From assembly GCA_948474755.1 (NCBI GenBank), contig CAOLHI010000559.1, positions 434,001-498,000 on the forward strand: a DNA stretch of 64,000 nt, in the 5' to 3' direction. The DNA comes from Ctenosaura bakeri. Its lineage: Eukaryota > Chordata > Lepidosauria > Squamata > Iguanidae. This document shows, piece after piece, positions 58,501-64,000 of this stretch (its first letter is position 1; every line of letters begins with the position of its first letter). The position numbers were made by a program, and so were the translations under genes. The notes below the pieces were generated by a model. The model was not told the DNA's origin, searched no databases, and worked only from the letters and a program-made list of their open reading frames with translations.

Positions 58501-60169
58501 GGGAAAAAACAGATTTTGAAAAAGAACAGTTTCCTTTTTTGCAACTTCCCTATTGCAATCCTTATGGCTAACATGTTGTTCTGGCTGGCTAACATGTGGT
58601 GGATTGGCATGTTCTTCTTCTTCAGTGGCCAGTCTACTCTGGGCTTCCTGAGCAAAAGCAAGAGCCAATTTGTGAAAATAAAGAGGAAAAAAAGAAAAAT
58701 TAAGCTTCCAAAAATCACCCCAAAACCACTCCCAAAGAAAATCCCCAAGTTCCTGCAGAGAAATGAAAACTGGCTATTCTCAGTCACACAATTGCTGATC
58801 TTGAACAAATTCACGCCTTCTTTGTTCTCCTTGGAGGAGACAACAGAGAGAAAAGGCTATCTTGCTGGCCTGGGATTTCTGGTTAAAGAAAAATGTTTCG
58901 TAAACAATGCAAATTAACAACAGATTTATGTTCTTCCTGCTGTAATTCAGTGGCAGGAAATGGAATGAAAGAGTTCCTTAAAAAAAATGAAACAAATCAG
59001 AACATAAGGGCAGTACACACTTAATTGTTGAAATAAAATATGTCTTTTTTAAAAAAAAGGAGAGATGCAGTTGAGAGATGTTGCACAGATGAATGTTTAA
59101 CACAAGTCCAGCACTTTTCTTCCATATAAAAGAGTTTTTTTTTTTTTTATGCTGGATAACCCTTGGCAGAAGTGCTGAGCAAGGAAAACGCCCCTATTCC
59201 CTTTGGGAAAGTGCAAGAAAGAAAGAAACCCCAATTCCAATACGTAATGTAACCTGTTAATGTTTAGCAAATAGAGAAACAGGCTAAAAAAACATCACAG
59301 GAACAAATACTTTAAAATTTCATTGAAACTGATTCAAATTTCTGGGATTAGATGCAGGCAGAAATTCCCTGTTAATAAACATAATATACCATATCCTTTC
59401 CTTTGTTCAAAAGCTGGGCGCTCCCAGACAGACACATTTCGTAAATCAATCCCATACCGATTTTATCCCTGGGGAAAACCATAAAAGTCGCAAAATGTAA
59501 AAGGATCAGTTTGAAGATGAAGGCAGGAGCCAGGCAAGGAATTGAGGAATCTCAGGGCAAACAGCCAAACTGCCTGGCTGCAGCCCTGGAACACAAATTC
59601 ACAGACATTTCTCACTCCAGTCACAAAATGAATGCAAACACACACACACACACACAGAACGCAAATTCACAAACAAAAAACACACATCAAATAAAAACAG
59701 TTGGAGCTCCCCATGCACACACGCAGTCATGCCACAGAGCTAACAGCATAACAAGAGAATTCTCAAAACTAATTTCAAGCCCAAAGGACCTATCTAGGGT
59801 GGTCCCTTTTAAAAAAATTTTTGGGACTTTTCCAGAGGGTGAGATGTATCAGAGGCTTCGAAATTCCAGACTCACCCCAATCAATTTCGGAGGCTTACCA
59901 GGGGGTGAGGTGAATCAGAGGCATGTTCCAAGGCTTTGGGCCAGACCTCACCCTACTCAGATTCCAAAGCCTTTTGGATCAGGAAGGTAGAACCTCTGTT
60001 GCCGCTATCAGGGAGCGTACTGCGAAAATTCCCGTCACGTCTCAAAGGGGCGTTTGGGGCCGCCCCAAAAATTTAGTGCCCCCAAAATCAGACGGTTTTC
60101 GAGGGAGCCTCCCCTTGTTCCCCCGGGCAGAGGGATAATTTGGGGTCCTCACCCCGCCCGTTTCCCCTT
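55504..60169 (-). other. Internal region of the tRNA-Lys element, content unknown
   Basis: The minus strand has only short frames. 58814-58461 is 117 codons with a hydrophobic, membrane-like stretch (VIFGSLIFLFFLFIFTNWLL). 58668-58405 (87 codons) is Glu/Gln/His-rich near its start. 58248-58036 (70 codons) is basic with a Lys run from a poly-A tract, and 57986-57777 and 57680-57441 follow. None has a motif I recognise, and I do not call any of them a gene. They could be decayed remains of one or more proteins, or captured non-coding sequence. 59640-59656 is a (CA)n tract. 59780-60160 near the primer site is GC-rich with repeated ggcttaccagggggtgagg-like units, suggesting a structured leader. 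Confidence 0.55.
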
Positions 60170-60185
60170 GCCCCACGGGGCGCCA
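60170..60185 (-). other. Primer-binding site, tRNA-Lys type
   Basis: The minus strand reads TGGCGCCCCGTGGGGC five bases after the LTR end. It matches the complement of the tRNA-Lys(CUU) acceptor end (TGGCGCCCAACGTGGGGC, from memory) with a two-base deletion. tRNA-Lys priming is typical of betaretroviruses, lentiviruses and foamy viruses, but also of other LTR elements, so class is not settled by this alone. Confidence 0.7.
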
Positions 60186-60190
60186 AAAAC

Positions 60191-60626
60191 TGTCACCTCC
60201 AGCACCCTAGGGAGAGCCAGCTTTTTTGAGAAACAGGCAAATGAACAAGACGTTTCTTGGGCCAAAAGGCTGGGCCCGTAGGCCAGGTTTATTTAGTACA
60301 AAAATACAAAAATACAAACAGCTGCAGCTGGGTGGCGATCAAGAGATCAGATCGCAACAAAGCATGGAGGCCTGACCAGGCCTTATATGCAGGTAGCAAC
60401 ATACACTCCCACTTCAACATTTTCCACCAATGAGGGAGTGCCACAGTTGAGGAAGGGGCTGGGACCCCTTGTGGTATGTGACCTCCTGCTAATATGTAAT
60501 GGCGGCTGGTTTTTTCCACCCACAGTATAGTGAGGTAGTCATCATGTGACATGGCAGACATGGGAGGGGGCTAGAATACATGGGAGGGGACTAGGACTTC
60601 CTGTGTTTGGTTTTACTCCACTCACA
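60191..60626 (-). repeat. 5' LTR of the tRNA-Lys element
   Basis: 436 bp from TGTGAGTGGAGT (60626) to GGTGACA (60191) on the minus strand. TATA-like gcatataagg at 60381-60390 (reverse) and polyadenylation signal AATAAA at 60293-60288. It has an extra aaaatac unit and a longer start than the 3' LTR. Confidence 0.88.
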
Positions 60627-62237
60627 GCTTCTGTTAGATTAAATCTCAGGCTTTGCTAAAAAAAATTCCTTATGAGGATGCCAAAGGACAATATATTTGT
60701 CTATGTATTCCTAAAATGCATTCTTGAAGATGCTTCTACCACTAAAATAATGAAAAAAAAAAAATGAAGTCACAGAAACATGTGTCTTGTAAAGGTGTTG
60801 AGTACACATTTGTTTTTGTTTTTTAAAAAACTACAAATTACTATTTCAGACTCATTTTAATAACCCCACATTTTTATCATAGTCTTGAAGCATTTTTGCT
60901 TTAAGTACTCCCTGGTGATTTCTATGACTAAATTTTAAATTCATATAAATAAGCAATTGGTTTACCTTTAAATAACATACTTAAGCAAATCTGTTTTCTT
61001 CAGGTTGACTGTATAGTTAATCAATGTAATACTTAATGAAACTGCTTAATTTGAAAATGCAACAAAGAAATAGATTTACTGTTCACCAAAGCTGTGCAAT
61101 TTAAGAGGTCTCCACAGTATTCACCAGCCCTTCAGCATAATTCTTGTACAAATCTCACTACTCTGCTCCCTTCCAAGCATTTACTAATTAATTTTGAACA
61201 TCATGAGTGATGCAAAGAGCAGAAGAGAATATTACATTTAAAGAACACCCACCATTCTAAAATGCTGTGAAGTTTAAAGGCACAGAGTCTGACATCTTTT
61301 CAAATTGCACCAATACTGTTTGTATCAGTGAGAATATTTTGCAGGCAAACAATGTTCGACTTTCTTACATATAGAATTTGAGGGCAGAGTAATCCTACAC
61401 TGAAAAACCTCTCATATTATACTATATGCAGATATTTTAGTCTTTCATCCATCTGCAACCAAATAGCTACATCTGCCTATGCACATGTGAACCATCAACA
61501 TCCTTTCCTGCTATAAAAATCTTCTGAAGCACACAGAATATTTTGAAACTCTAAATACTTAAGCCATAGGAAGGGTTGCAATTGAGCTATAGCCCTGCAA
61601 AGTGTTTTAATATAATGGGAAATAATATTTTTATAGGGTGTGGTTGTAAATGTGCGTAGTAAGGTCTGGAATTGCTACTTTAAATTACATGAAAAACCTC
61701 ATACTTTACTCCTTAAGCATTTAAAACTTTACTGCTTCCTATTAGAAGACAATGTGGCCTTGTTTAACAGGTTCCTTGGGCTAAAACATCAAGCTGTCTC
61801 TTTCCACAAAGGCTGTGTACAGTTCCAGAATATCACAACCAGTGTCACCACTTAACCTTAAGTTAAGACTATTTTCTCCTTAAATTCCAGTCAATCAAGT
61901 CATTAATTTGCTTGTTCATGTTGTAGCATACGTGACAGTGAATACTATTTTGCAAGAAGAAGCACAGTTAGTATTAAAAAGGTATAATTTGATCATGCAT
62001 GCAGTTACAAGGTTTACAAGTAAAATAATGCATACTTGGGGGTCATCATTATGCAAGTATTCAGGGTTCTAATTATGCTGCTCAGTTTTTGCATTGGAAC
62101 AGGAAGCAATGTGTTAAAAGTTAGCAACTTGTGCATTTCTATCTCACTAATTGGAATATGTGGAAGTGAATATTCAATTCTCTGTTCCAATCTCACTGTA
62201 AACCTTACATGTCATATTTATTTGTAGATAATAGGAA
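60627..62237. other. Unassigned AT-rich stretch
   Basis: No repeat, gene or RNA motif recognised over 1.6 kb. Confidence 0.45.
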
Positions 62238-62298
62238 TGTGTGTGTGTGTGTGTGTTTGTGTGTATACACACACACACACACATATATACATATACAC
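62238..62298. repeat. (GT)n-(AC)n inverted dinucleotide repeat
   Basis: A (GT)n run (62239-62264) is followed through gtatac by (AC)n (62267-62282) and more acatata/acac, so the two halves are complementary. Confidence 0.9.
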
Positions 62299-62349
62299 AC
62301 ACCAACAAAATTGTTTGTTTGGATGCTTGATTGGCCTCAGTTCATATCT

Positions 62350-63200
62350 CTATATTAAGAGACCCTTAGATGTGCTTAAAGCTGTAGGCCCAAGTCTGAA
62401 TTGTAACAGATATTTCACTTGTAAATAAAATTGATATTTAGCTGATAGAGGTAGTTTAAACAGCTCCTGCAAAACTGAAAAAGGCAAAAATTCATAATCA
62501 GCACCAAGTATTTGATTCACAGTAACAATCCCATTATCAATCCACATCTTCCATACAATTGGTTCCTTAACAATTTTCAAATCTGGATTTCCCCTATAAA
62601 GTCAATTTGGCATTTTCATGTGTGTCAAATTACAATTTGATAAGACAATATTTGACAGATCCTGAAACTGTTGGCAAAACACTGCCCTTTTGTATAAACT
62701 AAGAACCAAGTACTGCCCATTAGAATAGAGATGCCAAAAATGAAGACTCCAAGGCTGACCATCATGGACAATTCCCTTTAAATGGATATGTCCAAAATTT
62801 AATAAAAGATAATAGATGTGCCCAATGGTATGTAAGATCTGGAAGTCTAAACCCTCTTTCTTTCATTAGAATTTGCATCCTTTTCATTGAAATTCTGGGG
62901 CAAGATAAGCCCCAAAAATATTCTGAAATATATTAGTTTTTGAAAATAGCTACAAGGTATAAAAAGAAGAATTCCATGAATTCAAAACAATTCTCAGTAT
63001 AATGTTGCTTTTAACAGTGTTTATGTTATACCACAGCCTTACCTTTAAGCCCACCCATCTCTCATCATTTTACATATAATAAAATTAATCATCTGAGATA
63101 AGTGCCTAGGGATACATAGACCCAAATAAGTAACAGAATTTGGACAATATACAAACTGTCATGCTTTAAACACACTATTCTGACCTACAGCCATTTTTCT
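62350..63200 (-). mobile_element. L1/Tx1-type LINE, ORF2 C-terminal fragment
   Basis: The minus strand at 62580-62350 encodes KEPIVWKMWIDNGIVTVNQI and then 'FLPFSVLQELFKLPLSAKYQFYL', the post-RT segment of Tx1-clade L1 elements. About 62850-62770 encodes FRLPDLTYHWAHLLSFIKFW, the preceding 'LPDL..YY.AA' region. Stops and frameshifts separate the parts. This is a different lineage from the L1 copies at 12956 and 20796. Confidence 0.65.
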
Positions 63201-63291
63201 TTTTTCCCTCTCTCCTTTTTTGACTATGTATTTGATTTTGTGCAAATGTCTGTAAGCAAAGCTATGTTTATATATCTTACAAAGAAGACTA

Positions 63292-63494
63292 AGGCCATTT
63301 CCGTCCTACATTGTTACAGTACTCTTATTCCACTTTCAGCATCCTGTGGAATTCTGGGGTTTGTTGTTTACTGAGACCAAAGAGCTCTCTGGCTGAGAAT
63401 TCTAAATGCCCCTCCCTAAACTACAAACCCCAGGATTCCATAGGATGTTGAAAGTGGAATAATAGCACTATAAACTTGTAGTGTGGAGAGGCCT
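63292..63494. mobile_element. Full-length palindromic hAT-like MITE
   Basis: About 203 bp; nearly the whole element folds on itself. The left arm (aggccatttccgtcctacat, cttattccactttcagcatc, ctgtggaattctggggtttg) is the reverse complement of the right arm (caaaccccaggattccatag, gatgttgaaagtggaataat, gtagtgtggagaggcct), with the loop around agagctctctgg. This is the reference for the six partial copies in the window. The 8-bp target duplication is not clear. Confidence 0.82.
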
Positions 63495-63554
63495 AAGCTT
63501 GCTTGCTTTCTCAACTAGACCCTGTGTAGAGTAGGAGTAGAAGTGGGATGGAAA

Positions 63555-64000
63555 TGTTAGTTTTATATCATGCCTTTCTCTCAGCATGGGATCTAAGGTG
63601 GCATACATCATTTTAAAAGCACAGTACAATTTAAAAAAATTCTCATTATGAAAGTTGAGACACAAAATTATGTAGTTAATAGTTAATGAAATATTATGTA
63701 GCAAGTAAAGTAGAGATATATAGCAGGAACTAACAAATTATAGATTATGAACATTTTATTGTGATACATGATATAACAAATAGAGGGAATATCAATAATT
63801 GTAATCCAGAAAGGAAAGGAAGAAGGAAAAACATGACATGTAACATGGCATGGCATGTTTGTTTTATTTGTTGAAATTTGAATAAAATTATATATATATA
63901 AAAAAAGAAAGTTAAGACACAATTAAACTAAATTTCTCTTTCAAAATCACAAGTTAAAAACAGCATGAAAAGACACTTAAACAATTAAACACTACACCTC
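63555..64000 (-). mobile_element. L2/CR1-like LINE 3'UTR, interrupted by a short L1 3' end
   Basis: Plus-strand tatcatgcctttctctcagc, atgggatctaaggtggcata and a following aattaaac-rich tract are the reversed 3' end of the L2-like family. It continues to the window edge. Confidence 0.6.
63666..63906 (+). mobile_element. Short L1-like 3' insertion with 16-bp target duplication
   Basis: 241 bp ending in an A-rich tail (aataaaattatatatatata then aaaaaaa). It is flanked by gaaagttgagacacaa (63650-63665) and gaaagttaagacacaa (63907-63922), a 16-bp duplication with one difference. Poly-A plus long target duplication indicate L1-type target-primed insertion. The family is inferred. Confidence 0.65.

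Larger units (their letters stand above)
55071..60626 (-). mobile_element. Two-LTR retroelement, tRNA-Lys primed, no recognisable pol (probably non-autonomous)
   Basis: Complete structure on the minus strand: 5' LTR 60626-60191, primer-binding site about 60185-60170, 4.7-kb internal region, polypurine tract 55503-55492, 3' LTR 55491-55071. The LTRs are alike over long blocks and differ by scattered substitutions and small indels, so the insertion is fairly young among the elements here. The internal region is too short for a full gag-pol-env and shows neither a YXDD reverse transcriptase box nor protease, RNase H or integrase motifs in any frame. No matching target duplication is seen (flanks ...cataagct and gcttctg...). 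Confidence 0.85.

Noticed and set aside
58461..58814. Hydrophobic 117-codon minus-strand frame as a retroviral envelope transmembrane protein
   Set aside because: It has one membrane-like stretch only; no fusion peptide, CX6CC motif or immunosuppressive-type region is visible, so no env call is made.

Overview
The window reads as non-coding vertebrate chromosome, most likely from a squamate reptile (lizard-like). I found no intact protein-coding gene, no functional tRNA or rRNA gene and no CRISPR array. Almost everything that can be named is a transposable element or its relic. The lineage call rests on the mixture: CR1 and L2-like LINEs, an L1 and a Tx1-type LINE, Bov-B/RTE fragments, a tRNA-headed SINE ending in (ACA)n as in lizard ACA-type SINEs, palindromic hAT-like MITEs, and several LTR families. 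No conserved host exon was found that would name the species or locus. The window is best read as a gene desert or the inside of a very large intron. Repeat names come from reading motifs and terminal structures by eye; no repeat library was searched.

Layout. 1-2826: 5' end of a minus-strand LTR retroelement (LTR, tRNA-Leu primer site, long leader, decayed gag-like frames) that runs off the left edge. 3785-4925: L2/CR1-like LINE and a MITE half. 6.1-12.4 kb: scattered SINEs, CR1 tail and a Bov-B/RTE fragment in AT-rich DNA. 12.96-14.84 kb: 5'-truncated L1. 15.77-18.19 kb: minus-strand L2-like LINE split by a solo LTR (16568-17461, GCTC target duplication). 19.6-26.1 kb: a three-level nest, in which a plus-strand CR1 is split by a 5.2-kb L1 that itself contains an inverted L1 3' fragment. 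27-42 kb: microsatellites, SINEs, MITEs, a second Bov-B fragment and long unassigned stretches. 42051-42544: hAT-type element with a perfect 8-bp target duplication. 43-50 kb: L2-like fragments, SINE, MITEs. 50859-51752 and 53564-54672: two more solo LTRs with 4-bp target duplications. 55071-60626: complete two-LTR, tRNA-Lys-primed element in minus orientation with no recognisable pol. 62.3-64 kb: Tx1-type LINE, a full-length palindromic MITE and an L2 3' end carrying a small L1 insertion.

No gene network can be described; the value of the window is its insertion history. Four insertions have good target-site evidence (16568-17461, 42051-42544, 50859-51752, 53564-54672), and two LINE insertions have longer, slightly diverged duplications (20796-25970, 63666-63906). 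The least ordinary item is the 5.6-kb two-LTR element with a 4.7-kb internal region of unknown content. I did not find convincing evidence of an undescribed cellular system.
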